A stretch of 64,000 nucleotides of DNA from Zygnema cylindricum. Taxonomy: Eukaryota; Streptophyta; Zygnematophyceae; Zygnematales; Zygnemataceae. How positions within the stretch are numbered: position 1 is the first letter of the stretch; the number at the start of each line of letters is the position of its first letter. Location: contig JBBHKE010002217.1 of assembly GCA_037447655.1 (NCBI GenBank), positions 212,950-276,949 of the forward strand. Direction: 5' to 3'. Position numbers and translations under genes: made by a program. The notes beneath the pieces were generated by a model. The model was not told the origin of the DNA. It saw nothing but the letters and a program-made list of their open reading frames with translations, and did no database searches. Below, piece by piece: positions 1-11,206 of the stretch.

Positions 1-337
1 ATACAAAATAACAATGAAAAAACAAATATAAACACAAATATGAATAAAAAGAAAATAATAATAATAATAATAAAAATGAAAACAAAATTAAATATATCGA
101 TATAACAAATAGTAATTATAATAGTAATAATAGTAATAATAATAACAATTAGTATGAGGACAAATTTATTGTTAGAAATTCTATTTCCGGTCCAAACGAC
201 GTTCGCGATTGTGAACTGCTAAGAAAATAAATTATCAATATATATATATATAATTTGTGTTTAGAGAGCCAAAAGCCGATACAGAATTAGTGTTATCAAC
301 CCTAATAGCGATTCACGGTGTAGTAATAACAATAACA

Positions 338-372
<35 letters not shown>

Positions 373-573
373 ACATATATATATACATATATGTATATAT
401 ATACATATATACATATATACATATATACATATATACATATATGTATATATGTATAGATGTATATATAGATGTATATATATGTGAATATATATATACATAT
501 ATATATGTATATATACATGTATATATGTATAAGTATGTATATACATATATAAAAAAAAAAAAATCCTCGTTAC
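1..573. repeat. AT-rich intron with TA/TACATA microsatellite
   Basis: This stretch lies 3' of the last recognisable exon of the FIP2-like gene on the minus strand, so it is probably its intron. Positions 334-550 are an alternating TA/TACATA array; the rest is A/T-rich. A MITE-end remnant (GCGATTCACGGTGTA) lies near 309-323. I looked for the next pentapeptide exon: the AG near 220-225 on the minus strand opens a short frame without the A(N/D)LXX pattern, so I do not call it. Confidence 0.6.
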
Positions 574-3500
574 CCGAAAAGAAGCCCCCAATAAATTCGC
601 CCGCGAAAAAAAAGTTCCCACAAGGCGAGCGCAGCTGAAATCCACTTTTACAAAATCCTATACCCCATTTGAACCCCAAAAATGGTAAAAAAAAAGAAAA
701 AATAAAATCAATCTTGGGGGGGAAATGGGCAAGAAAAAGGCAAAATCAGGGGGAAGAATAAGGCAACAAAAAAATAAAACATTGCAAAACATCTCTAAAA
801 ACATTATAATAATGATAATAATAAGTGTACATATTAAATTTTAAAAAAGGCGAACCCAAAAAAAAAACAGGAAAAGAAAAACGAAAACAAACCCAAACAA
901 AAAAAAATTAAGAAAAGGAGAAAAAAAAAGGGTTTTACCAGTCTGGAGAGGTCGAGGGAGCTCAAATTGATGCCGCGAAATCGAACCGAAGGACTTTGTA
1001 GACATTTTATCACCTGGGAAATAAATAAAATAAAACAAATAAAAAAATATTTAAGTAAATAAATAAACATATATTTAAATAATAAATAAAATAAAATAAA
1101 TATATATTCAAATAAATAAATATTTAAGTAAATAAATAAAAGAAAGAAAGAAAGAAAGTAGAAATCAGGGATTTGAATGTATTAAAATTTCTCTTGCGGT
1201 ATTTTTTATACTCTTTTTATTCTTTATTTTTTTCTTTGTTTATTTCTTTAGGGGAAAAAAAAATGTACCGTAAAAGTAAGTCATTTTTGATGTAAAGGAT
1301 AAAAATAAAGTTACGAGTATTCACACACACGCACATACACAAATTTATATATATATACATATATACATATATATAATAAATATAAGATAAATAACTATAT
1401 TAAAATATTTTTATATATTAAAAAATAAAAAAAGGTACCTCTTTTCTTGTGAGTTCGGGTAAGTTTTCGTCCTCACTCTCTCTCCTCATGGCCGTCGTTA
1501 GGGCGTTCATGAAGCCCTGGAAAACAAATTAAATGTAAAAATAAATAAAATGTATAAATAGGTAAGTAAACAAAAAAACAAACAAACAAATTAATCAATA
1601 AATAAATATGAAAGGCGGTTGTTTTAACTTTCATTCAAAAACGAATGGAGAAAAAAAAAAAAAAACAATTAAGTAACTCACTCTGAGCTGGTAGAACTCA
1701 GCCTCCCGATAGAGCTCATGGTAGAGCGCTCCGTCCAATAACGGAACGGAACCGTCACGTAGCCAGTTCAGAATATGACGAAAATGCGTACCGTCCCTGT
1801 CGATGAAGACAGTTCCCTGGACAAACAAATGTACTTTCAGTTCTCAGTTTGGAGTTGGAAGTTTGAAGTTCCACTCAGGGAGGGAGGGAGGGAGGGAGGG
1901 GAGGGAAAGGAGGAGGGAGGGAGGGGAGGGAAAGAAGGGGGGAGGGAGGGAGAGGGAGAGGGAGAGGTTATAGTTTAGAAAATGACAAATAGGAGTGCGG
2001 TCTCCGTCAATGAATACGGTTTCCTGTTTGGGCAAACATGCTTTCAACTCAGTTCAGTTCCATTCAGTGAGGGAGGGCGGGAGGGGAGGGAGAGTAACGG
2101 GGAGAGAGAGAGGGAGAGCTATTTGGAGGGAAGGGAGAGGAGGGAAGCAAGGGAGAAGGGGAGAGGAGAGAGAGGAAGAGGTTATTTGAAGGTTATTTGT
2201 GAGAAGCAGCAGGAATTCATTTTTCATCCTCTGTTTTTGGACAGTTTTGTCAACTTCTTCTTCTTCTGTTTGTCTTTTTCTTTTCTCTCTATTAATGTTT
2301 TAGGGTTTTAAGGTTTTACGGTTTTAGGGTTTTTTGTTGAATTGTTGATGAATATGGTTCCCTGTTGAGACAAAGGTACTTTCAGTTTTTGTGTTCCCTT
2401 TCGGTCAGTTAAGATTCAGTTCTGTTTTTGTGTTGTTCTTTTTTTGTCTGTTTTTGTCTACTTCTCTGTTTCCCTGATTGTTTTTGTTTCTCAGTTTCTC
2501 CGTTTCTTTTTTCCTGTTTTTTTTTCTGTTTCTGTTTCTGTTTCTCATTTTTCCTGTTTTTTTGTTTCTCTTTTTCTCTGTTTCTGTTTCCTTTTTTGTT
2601 TTTCTCTTTCTCTGTTTCTCTATTTCTCTGTTTCTCTGTTTCTTTTTCTGCTTTCTCTCTCTGTTTTTCTGTTTTTTTGTTTCTCTGTTTCTCCGTTTCT
2701 CTGTTTCTCTGTTTCTCTATTTCTGTTTCTTTCTCTTTCTCTGTTGCTGTTGCTGTTTCACTTGAGGAAGATTGGGAACCACACGTTAAGAACAAAAATC
2801 AATTATTGTTATTAGCACTATTTTGGTGGCAGAGGGCAAAAAAGAAGAACCAATTTAGTGTTATTACCGCTAACAGCCATCCACGGCGTAAACAGACGGA
2901 CATTTTGTACTTTCCGGAGGAATGAAATGAAATACACAGTGGCAAGGTCCACATTGCTAAAGCATTTCAATCCTCCGAATAAGACGAAAGGTGTCATGCC
3001 AAAAACAACACTGAGTTTATGGAACATTGTTGTGAACTAAACAGAGAGAGAAATGAAAATCAAACATGCCTGTGAACTAAAACAAAGGACACTGGAAATT
3101 TTCAGAGGAACGAAATGCAATGCTGTCGAACATTATTGAGCGATATTGTGAACTAAACTGCAGGACACATTGGTGATTACAGAGGAATGAAATGCAATGC
3201 TATATTTACCGTGGTCGGATCGACATTGACGCGGTGGCGGCCGCTGAACATGGCGCACAACATGGACTCCGTGTCGCGCAGCGTTAGAGTGTCCCGCATG
3301 GTGGTGTAAAGGACCCCGCCTGCCAACCCGACTTTAAGAAACATAAGGAAACCTCAAGGGACATTGAGAGACATTGCGAGACAGTGAGGGACATTGAAAG
3401 ACATTGAGAGACATTGAGAGAGATTGAGAGACAATAGGAAACATTGAGAGACATTGAGAGACATTGAGAGAAATTGAGAGACATTAGGAGACATTGAGAG

Positions 3501-5017
3501 ACATTAGTAGACGTCAGGAGATATTCAAAGTCATTGAGAGGCATTGAGAGGCGTTAAGAGAAACGAGAGACATTAGGAGACATTGAGAGACATTGAGAGA
3601 CATTAGGAGATATTGAGAGACATTGAGGGACATCGAGAGACAGGAACAACATCAGTGGGATTAACGTCGGCATTTCCATTGACATCAATATTGTGACGTA
3701 GCATCTGTGATGACACAAACGTTGTTTTTTATATTAGCTATGAAATTGATATCGACGCGTACATTGACATTGAAAATGACAATAACTATGACTTTGACAA
3801 TGACAGGGACAGGGACAGGACATTTGACACAGACATCGAACTGGGCTTGGACCTTGGCAGTGAAATTTCTAATTTTGACATTGAAACTGATTTTGATATT
3901 AGAAGCAAATCGACATTGACATTGAATTTGTCATAGACATGGACTTGGACATCTTAACGCACATTTGACTTGCCATTGACATTGCCATTGACAATGATAT
4001 TGATATTGGTATTGAGATTGATATTGATTTTATTATACAAGTTAAATTGATACTGACATTGACATTGGCATTCCTGAAATCAACACTGATATTGAAATTG
4101 AATTTATTTTTGATTTTGAAATGAAAAACAAAATTTATATCGCCGATGACATTAGCATCGACAATGGCAAAGTCATATACATTGACATTTACATTACTAA
4201 CATCATAATGTCGCTTGCATATCATGAACAGCTACTGCAACATGACAAATGTCAAAAAAAATGGCATTGTCATTGCCATTAAGAATCGATACTGAACGAC
4301 ACTCCCATTCAATTAACTTAAATAACAACATTAACAAAGGCATCACAGCAAGAGGGGAAGAGGGGGAGAGGGGGAGAGGGGGAGAGAGGGAGCGGCGGAG
4401 TGGGGGAGAGAGGGAGAGGGAAAGAGGGAAAGAGGGAAAGAGGGAAAGAGGGAAAGAGAAGGAGAGGGGGAGAGGGGGAGCATTGGCATTGACATTCACA
4501 TTGGCAACAGCACTATTATTACCAAAACCACCACAGCGACAAAAAAGCAAACTCATTCCAACATCAACAAGAACAAAAAAAACAAAAAAACAAAAAAAAA
4601 AACTTCCTCTAAAACTGCCAACATTATTTTTTGCAAATAAGGATAAAGTTTTACATCCGTGCAAAAAGAAATTCAGGACAAAAACCGTCCGAAAGCAAAA
4701 GCAACCGCTTACCATTTTTCCAAAAAACATATACAGAAATAGAAAATAACTCTGGCCCAATCCCTCGCTTTAAAACTCCTTTCAGCAAAACAAATTTATT
4801 TATTTAAATGCAAATTGCAGTTTTTAATTTTCATATAGTCTGCGCTATATCTCATCCTTTCCCTCTCTCTGTCCTGTCGCTCCATCTCTCCATCCCTCTT
4901 CCCCTCTCCCTCCCCCTCCCCCTCCCCCTCCAAATTAGGGTTAAGGAACTCACCGACATCCAGTCGCAGTTTGGACGGCATCTCTTGCTCGCCATTGGAC
5001 GCCAGAATATGCGCCAT
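574..5017 (-). CDS. BTB (T1-type) and pentapeptide-repeat protein, FIP2/KCTD9-like, 3' end outside window
   Basis: Six exons join in phase: 4954-5017, 3210-3319, 1682-1816, 1439-1516, 939-1013 and 574-657, all with GT-AG introns. Together they give 182 residues, open at the 3' end. Residues 19-28 read LDVGGVLYTT, the opening of a T1-type BTB domain that runs to about residue 103; [11 protein letters not shown] and [20 protein letters not shown] are typical of the family. Exon 5 ([20 protein letters not shown]) and exon 6 ([12 protein letters not shown]) start the pentapeptide repeats. Plant FIP2 was described as a formin-interacting protein and animal KCTD9 has the same layout; BTB domains of this type oligomerise and can act as Cullin3 adaptors, so either role is inference. 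The start is the ATG at 5017, the first in frame. The remaining pentapeptide repeats must lie left of position 1. Introns are heavily invaded by tandem repeats. Confidence 0.85.
1860..1972. repeat. (GGGA)n/(GGGAGA)n purine tract in intron 2
   Basis: A purine-only tract of GGGAGGGA and GAGGGA units starts about 45 bp from exon 3 of the FIP2-like gene. On the transcribed strand it is a pyrimidine tract upstream of the exon 3 acceptor. A second purine tract lies at 2068-2190. Confidence 0.85.
1979..2060 (-). pseudogene. Degenerate copy of the exon 3 5' end of the FIP2-like gene
   Basis: Reading the minus strand, an AACAG acceptor is followed by [17 protein letters not shown], clearly related to the authentic exon 3 start [17 protein letters not shown]. 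The flanking intron bases (CTTTCA, CAGTT) are copied as well, so the duplicated unit spans the acceptor. It lies inside intron 2, upstream of the real exon, and diverges after about 17 codons. Confidence 0.75.
2338..2395 (-). pseudogene. Second degenerate copy of the exon 3 acceptor region
   Basis: On the minus strand CTGAAAGTACCTTTGTCTC, then an AACAG acceptor and GTIFI match the intron-exon junction of the true exon 3 (1816). Similarity ends after about six codons. With 1979-2060 and the true exon there are three copies of this junction. Confidence 0.65.
2400..2765. repeat. (TTTCTG/TTTCTC)n pyrimidine microsatellite
   Basis: About 360 bp of imperfect TTTCTG and TTTCTC units with scattered TTTTT runs. 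It lies in intron 2 of the FIP2-like gene. ORFs through it code only for F/S/L or K/E/Q repeats and are not genes. Confidence 0.9.
2797..2895. mobile_element. Short mariner-like MITE remnant
   Basis: TTATTGTTATTAGCACTA at the left and TTATTACCGCTAACAGCC... CACGGCGTA at the right resemble the terminal bases of the TA-flanked MITE family seen intact at 6115-6654 and 52713-52972. No coding capacity. Confidence 0.4.
2920..3205. repeat. About 75-bp tandem repeat next to the exon 2 donor
   Basis: Blocks containing GAGGAATGAAATGCAATGC and TTGTGAACTAAA recur near 2920, 3108 and 3180 with a period of roughly 70-75 bp in the proximal copies. The last copy runs straight into the exon 2 donor at 3209, so the repeat abuts the splice site. 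Confidence 0.65.
3340..3648. repeat. Decamer minisatellite (ACATTGAGAG)n
   Basis: About 30 imperfect tandem copies of the 10-bp unit ACATTGAGAG start about 20 bp beyond the exon 2 acceptor of the FIP2-like gene. Minus-strand transcripts see (CTCTCAATGT)n just upstream of the acceptor. Confidence 0.9.
3655..4245. repeat. Degenerate (GACATT)n hexamer region
   Basis: Irregular GACATT, GATATT and GACAAT hexamers run for about 600 bp in intron 1 of the FIP2-like gene. Apparent ORFs here are low-complexity (MTLTMT, NVNVN). Confidence 0.75.
4350..4490. repeat. (GGGAGA)n/(GGGAAA)n purine tract
   Basis: Tandem GGGAGAG and GGGAAAGA units inside intron 1 of the FIP2-like gene; a matching pyrimidine tract (CTCCCC)n lies at 4856-4932, 22 bp from the exon 1 donor. 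Confidence 0.85.
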
Positions 5018-5045
5018 GTGCTGCTTACGTGACACGTGTCACTCA

Positions 5046-5062
5046 CAAACCCTAACCCTAAC
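5046..5062 (-). promoter_or_regulatory. Telo-box in the 5' leader of the FIP2-like gene
   Basis: AAACCCTAACCCTAA sits about 30 bp upstream of the start codon (minus-strand gene). AAACCCTAA telo-boxes are established promoter motifs of plant genes for the translation machinery and cycling cells. Its function here is inferred. Confidence 0.5.
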
Positions 5063-5329
5063 TTTTAACTTTTGACACCTTAGTGTGCGCTTCTGGAGGT
5101 TCTGCACCGGCAGACTTTTGTCTTTTTCGGGTGGGAGTGGCAGAGATAGGGGAGGAGGGAGAGAGAGGGATAGAAATAGATATTCGCTGCTTAGGCGTGA
5201 GAAAGAGGGAGAAAAAGGAAAATAAAAGAAAGAGGAGTTTATTGTGAATGTGGATATGAGAGTGGCAGAGGGAGGGAGAGAAGGGAGGGATTTGTAAAGC
5301 GTGTGAAAGAAAGTTTTTATAAGAGAGGG

Positions 5330-5380
5330 AGAAGGGAGAGAGAGGGAGAGGGGAGAGAGGGGAGAGAGAGCGAGAGAGGC

Positions 5381-5440
<60 letters not shown>
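5330..5440. repeat. (GA)n microsatellite upstream of the FIP2-like gene
   Basis: GGGAGAGA units pass into about 58 bp of nearly pure (GA)n at 5383-5440. It lies some 370 bp upstream of the inferred start codon; GA repeats are common in plant promoters, but no role can be shown. Confidence 0.85.
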
Positions 5441-5444
<4 letters not shown>

Positions 5445-6112
5445 CAGCTTCCAGGAAACTTTCCAGATTTTTCAGATAACAAGGTACAGCTTACAGCCCT
5501 CTGCAACAATTTCAAGGGTTGTGACAGTTCGTCACGACGGCAGGGATTGGATGTGACAGGTTCACACGTGTTGACAAGTGCGAATCCGACACGAGGACCT
5601 CACATGTGTGAAAACATCCGAACCGTTGAATGGATGGCTCGTGTGAATGAAACGTCACCCGATCAATCAGCCTACAGGCTAGCACGTGTTATGTAGCTGA
5701 ATAAATATAGTGCGCACGATAATATAGTGGATAATCTTTCCTGGATTTATGGACGTCGATTTCTATAGGTACGCGTATTCTAGACGTGATGTACAGTACT
5801 GTCAGGTACTGTACTGCTTTGTACGGTATTGTACTGTACTGTAGTCCGACTTTTCTGGAAGATCTTTTTTGACGTTTTAGATCATGCTAAAATTGGAAGG
5901 CAATGATGATGTTGATTGTTCACTTGTTCCGTCATCCTGGTTATCCATTGTAACAAAGAGTCCTGCGTTAGCCGAAAAGAGAGTACAAGTTTGTACTTTT
6001 CATACCAAATAAAAATCTTGACCAATAACATGCTGCTATTTGAACCTATTACTTTACACGACAAGCTTAACGAAGCGCGCTCCGCTACAATGGACGTTTA
6101 CCTTACCCTCAC
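5441..6112. other. Intergenic, no gene recognised
   Basis: No exon or conserved protein seen on either strand. A short GTACTGTAC-rich patch lies at 5790-5845. This is probably the promoter-distal region of the minus-strand FIP2-like gene. Confidence 0.5.
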
Positions 6113-6114
6113 TA

Positions 6115-6654
6115 CACCGCCAATCGCTATTAGCGTGTAGGTTTCATTAGCGTATACAAATAATTACCGTGGTGTACGCTATTTAAGAATTTGAAAATTT
6201 TGGAAAAAATCATACATTCTAATTGTTTGATTATGGTAATTTGGATCTTTGAAAAAAAAATTGTCGGTCGCAAACATGCTTACACTAATATAGGTTTCCG
6301 TACAAAATCTGACAAATCGTACACAAATCGTACATTCACACGGTCGAAACGCGGCTGTCGGACGAATATGTGCGAGCGGGATTTTTTACGACCTGGTTTT
6401 TTTTCCTTTTTAGAACGCACATTCTCATGCGTCCGCGGTTACTAAAACTAATTTATTGTAATTTTTAACTTAAAAAGGTACATTTATGTACGGTCTGACA
6501 CTGACCGTACACCACTCTATTTAAGAGACAACGTACTGAATATAACCCTAAATAGAATAAAGAAAAAAATAGAATAAACTACGCTATTTGAGAATAAATC
6601 AAAAAAAAAGCGGGACGGGATTAGCGTACACAACGCTAATAGCGATTGGCGGTG
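6115..6654. mobile_element. Mariner-like MITE, 540 bp
   Basis: Inverted ends CACCGCCAATCGCTATTA and TAATAGCGATTGGCGGTG are perfect, and TA flanks both sides (6113-6114, 6655-6656). The interior is AT-rich without a transposase. TA target sites and TIRs of this kind indicate a Tc1/mariner (IS630) relative. A sister copy lies at 8965-9525. Confidence 0.85.
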
Positions 6655-6656
6655 TA

Positions 6657-7771
6657 CTGTACTTCTCTGGTATGCTGGTAGGTTAGGAATTTAGTTCGTG
6701 TTGCGATATGTACGGATGTAAGGACCTGGTACGGTTGTCGTTTTTCGCCCTTTGTACGGATTACTCTGCACGATGGCGTGACCGTGCAGGAAAGACTGTT
6801 TGGTCTTTAGGAGCTGACCCCATAAAATCCAAATTTGTTTTGGTCTTTTCTTATGCTGCCGTGTGGCAAGTGACGAGAGCAATTTGGCAGATATGAGTCA
6901 CGTGACAAGATAAAATCAGTAAAAAACTAAAAGCTCAATTAGGTCATCATTGCTGCGTTCATATTCTGTTACTGGAAGTGCTCCAAGTGGCGGCCGTACT
7001 TTTGTTGGCTGTTGGCAGCTACAATACAGTACGGAGCCTTGTTCTCCACATGGGATAAACATCTACAGTTCTGTAACAAAGTTTTTCTATGCGCGATTGA
7101 TGTGACAATGTGTAAATTGACAAAGAATCGACGGCTTCCAGAACTTCAAGTTTAACGGTCAGGATCTTCCTTGTCTTAAACTAATAAACTGCCAGAGTCG
7201 GTTTGCATGAGAGCAGCAGCTTCTGTAACTATTGAACAGTTAGGGTATACGCCCATGTTATTGTAAACTTGCTATCAAACTTTGTTTTCTAATGAAGATC
7301 CAGATAAACACCGTACATGTGCGTGACCGGCAAAAATTATATAAACTTGTACTCTCCTTCGTGCTAAAATGTGTGACACGTGCGAAAACGTTTTCCTATT
7401 TGTTAGCCAGTTGTCATTTTGCATTTAAACGGCTCTCGTAGTGACTCAATTTTGAGCTTGAAGTTGAGTGGGCATGACGAGGCATTGAGACAAAAAAGAG
7501 AAAACGCCAAACTGAACTACATACAAAATTTTAATATTGCTCGTACGGCAGACGGTGCGGCATTCTAAGTTTCCATGGAAACGACAGTAAAACCTCTTGC
7601 TTAAGCACATGGGCCCCTAGGTACAGGTCTTCCGTGTCGACGGTGTTCAAATTCAGTCGAATCGCGGGATTTCCGTGAGTCACCCGTTGTTAGGGCACAT
7701 TACCATGTAGCCAAAACTTGGTCTTGTTACTTTGTTTTTTTAGTACGGTTGAGGATTTTCTCGTTGAGGGC
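6657..7771. other. Intergenic, no gene recognised
   Basis: About 1.1 kb of mixed composition, with short ORFs only and no recognised domain, tRNA or repeat boundary. Confidence 0.45.
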
Positions 7772-7774
7772 TAA

Positions 7775-8737
7775 GGGTACGTCCCCATGTAAGCGATACT
7801 TTGAAAAAGTACTTTGGACTGTAGTGAGGTGTTCCGTACTACTTTGAAAAGTGTCCCTATGTGAAAAAATGAAATCGGAACTTTGACATGTGACGGTTGT
7901 AGACGTAGGTACAGCTTTGTGACGGTAGACGACGACTACGAAATTGGTGACGCCAACAAAAACAGCGACAGTTGTAGACGTCTACATTTTTGTAATTTTG
8001 TGACATGGTAGATGTTTAGGGTTTTGTAACATTGTGACGTCACGCTCACTTGTGACGTCACAGATTCAAGAACTTTCGGCCAAGGATACCCGATTTCGTT
8101 TTCTCTACTTTTATCGCTCTACTTGCCATGAAAATTTACATAAAGGCAGTCAAAAGAATTATTTTTCAAATATCTTTCATTTCATACTAGTTTTGTCGTG
8201 CCTCATTCTAAAAAGTGTGAGATAAAAGTGATAGTGTGTAAGAGGGAGAGGGGAGAGGCGACGACGGCACAAAATTTTGCAAAGGACCCATGAATGAAAG
8301 TGGAGGTCCGAGAGACCGAGACCCCTGCAAATTTTTTTTTCGTACATGCTCGTCTTTTCTGTGCATGCACGTGACGGGCAAGAGAAAAATAGCGAGTACT
8401 CTCCCTCGTCCCAGAATTTTCCCACTCGTGTGGCGCGTGCGTGGGTCATTTTTAATTCGTTGTTTGGGTGGTACTTTCCCTGAAATCGGGTCGCAAGGTG
8501 ATTTTTGATGAATTTTTTGACGGGCTGTATTCACTTGCCTGGGGGTCGAAAAAAGGAAAACGCCAAAATGCGTTCACATGACGACAAACATGAAGTACAT
8601 TCAAAGTATCGACTTGAAGTTTGCTGTACTTTTAAAGAATTGATTTTTTGTACGGCTACATTTTTTCTCGTACGAAACTGTGTTTTGGGTCAAAACGACA
8701 GATTAAAGTCGATACTTTAATACATGGGGACGTACCC
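7775..8737. mobile_element. PIF/Harbinger-like MITE, 963 bp
   Basis: TIRs GGGTACGTCCCCATGTA and TACATGGGGACGTACCC are flanked by TAA on both sides (7772-7774, 8738-8740), the usual three-base Harbinger target. The inside contains GTGACGTCAC palindromes and a block AAAATTTTGCAAAGGA followed by GGAGGTCCGAGA that recurs in reverse orientation at 60351-61297. No transposase. Confidence 0.8.
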
Positions 8738-8964
8738 TAAGTTTTAGAGAAAACAACAGAAAAAATCCCTAACTTTATCACGTAATTCCCTTACGCAGAT
8801 TCAATTCGAAATGAGAAGTGTGCCACAGTGACATTTTCCACAGTGACAGTGAAGGTTTATTTTTACGGTTAGATTATGACACCGGGGAACACACGTTTGT
8901 CTTCTTATGAAAAAATTGTCCTCTGCTACGACAGGATCCAAGTGAACACTTGTAGGCTTGTAGG

Positions 8965-9525
8965 CACCGCCAATCGCTATTAACGTAGAAGTTTCTTTAG
9001 CGTATATGAATAATTACCATGGTTTACGCTAATTAAGAATTTGAAAATTTTGAAAAAAAAACATACATTGTAATTGTTTAATAATTATAATTTGGGTCTT
9101 TGAAAAAAGTAAATGTCGGTCGCAAACTTGCTTACACAATTATAGGTATTTGTACAAAATCTGACAAATCGTACACAAATCGTACGTTCACACAGTCGAA
9201 ACGTGGTTGTTGGAAAAATATATGCGAACGTGATATTTTACAACCCGCTTTGATCCCCTTTTTAGACCGCACATTCTCATGCGTCCGCAGCTACTAAACA
9301 TAATGAACTGCACTTTTTCACTTAAAAATGCACGTTTTGTACGGTCTGACTCTGACCATACACCACACTATTTAAAAGATGACGTACTTCCATTTTGTAC
9401 GGTAATAAAATATTAACCCTAAATAGAGTAAAGAAAAAAATAGAATGAACTACGCTAATGGAGAATAAAAATAAAAAAAAGCGGGACGGAATTAGGGTAC
9501 ACTACGCTAATAGCGATTGGCGGCG
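8965..9525. mobile_element. Mariner-like MITE, 561 bp
   Basis: Ends CACCGCCAATCGCTATTA and TAATAGCGATTGGCGGCG and the interior align with the copy at 6115-6654 (shared TTGAAAATTTTG, GTACGGTCTGAC, CCCTAAATAGA). TA follows the right end; the base pair left of it is GG, so the left target copy has changed. Confidence 0.8.
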
Positions 9526-9535
9526 TACTTGTAGC

Positions 9536-9690
9536 TAGTGTTGGGTATCGAGGACCTTTTGCCTATATTCGATATATATCGAATTTCACGTACCCGATAA
9601 TCGATATATCGCTTTGATATATCGAAAACCAAATAATCGCGATATATCGCCAATATATCGCCAATATATCGTATCGCCAATAAATCGAGG
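9536..9690. mobile_element. hAT-like element, left end only
   Basis: TAGTGTTGGGTATCG followed by GATATATCG-rich sequence equals the left end of the intact element at 42120-43518. No matching right end follows, so this copy looks truncated. It starts ten bases beyond the MITE at 8965-9525. Confidence 0.6.
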
Positions 9691-11198
9691 CGTTAAAAAA
9701 ATGTCAAGCCACTTGATCAACGACTTTAACCAAGGCGAGAATCATTGAGACAATGACACCCAAAATTTGGCATGCACCATCAAGCATAACAATATCAACT
9801 GCCTTAAATGAATAATTTGTGAAACCTCTCTTCAGATGGAACTACCCCCCTCCCCCCTACCCTCAGATCGAAGAATCGCAATAATGTCATGAACAATGTT
9901 GTGTGATTGAGTCAATGCCCCCTCATAGGATCACGATTGCACTAGCAAACGAGAGAGTTGAGTGAAGATGGATGTGGAAAGCCCAGTTATAACTCGAGGG
10001 GCAAAGTCCTCGATTGTAGGGCTAGGTGGAAGGGTACTTGAAGACCGATTGCCAAAGGCTATGACATGACGACAAATCTGGCAGTAGCATAAGTTTCTTG
10101 TTTTTCACTCTAAAGGCAACAAAAGGGGTGGACGATAGAAAGAACACAAATATAGACATCGTTGGTTCCATTTCTTAAATCATTTTTTTCCCTCCCTCAC
10201 TTTCTTTTACTTTACCTTTTCAGCCTCCATTACATATGTTTCCCTTCTTTCCACTCCCTATTTTTCCATATGTTCACTGTTATTTTTCGCCACTCCAAAC
10301 ATCTTTTCTTTTTGCGCTTGTCAGGTTGTTAACCTGGCGATGGGAATTGAATGGCAAGATTTCCACCTTCCCGTTGGCGGCCTCCAATCGCCAATATGAC
10401 AAATGTGCACGGAGAAAAGATGTTTTAAGTGGTGAGAAAGACCTGGGCACTACTAGTGAGACGCGGTATGAATCCCGAAGGTAAAACATCGTCATGGAAA
10501 GATTGTGCTATCGCATTTTTGAACTAGGGCAAGAAACCATATCCGAAGGTAAAATATTGCAACAATAAAACTGTGCTCTCTTAGTTGGGAAAGTGCAAGA
10601 AACAAGGTTCAAAGGTAAAATGTCGCGAGAGGAAGTAGCTACTTCTTTAAAAAGATACGCTCGGTTGTTCAAGTGTTGTAGGTTTGAAAAAGTTTGAATA
10701 CAACAGTTTCTTGAAATGTAGGTTACTCTTTCTAACAAGAGTGTCAACTAATTCTCGACTCATATTTGGATAGTCTTCTGTTTGCCATCATGTTCACTCA
10801 TTGTAGACATCCATTACCAAACATTCCAACGCAACAAAAAATGTATGCAAATAATTAAACTTTGCCACGAACTTGAAAATCTCAAAATTTTCCCCTAGCT
10901 ACAATTAACTAATTTGCACTAGCCTAGCGAATGTCAACAGCGACTCTTTTGTAAAAATGTCATAATAGCATTGGAACCCACTTCATAGTTTAGGCTCTCT
11001 TGATGGCAAGGGCAAACATGGATACATAGGGTTATAAATCTATCCTTGTTTTACCTTCCTTTGAGTGTATGTCGCTTAAATTCCTACAGTACGTTGAGTA
11101 GTTTTAAATAGTAGTTAATCATAAAATTGTACAGTTCACCTCAACATGAGGTTAACTATATTGAGTGTAATTACTCTTATTACATTTCCATAAAAGTC
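9691..11198. other. Intergenic with a small inverted-repeat element
   Basis: No gene seen. At 10284-10440 the sequences CGCCACTCCAAACATCTTTTCT and, inverted, AGAAAAGATGTTTTAAGTGG form a short palindrome-ended unit related to the longer TIR of the MITE at 52713-52972. Confidence 0.5.
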
Positions 11199-11206
11199 CT
11201 AACGTG

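Noticed and set aside
130-260. Further pentapeptide exon of the FIP2-like gene
   Set aside because: An AG and a short open frame exist on the minus strand, but residues do not follow the A(N/D)LXX pattern and no donor follows convincingly.
3340-3648. CRISPR-like regular array
   Set aside because: Units are directly adjacent 10-mers without unique spacers, and the genome is eukaryotic.
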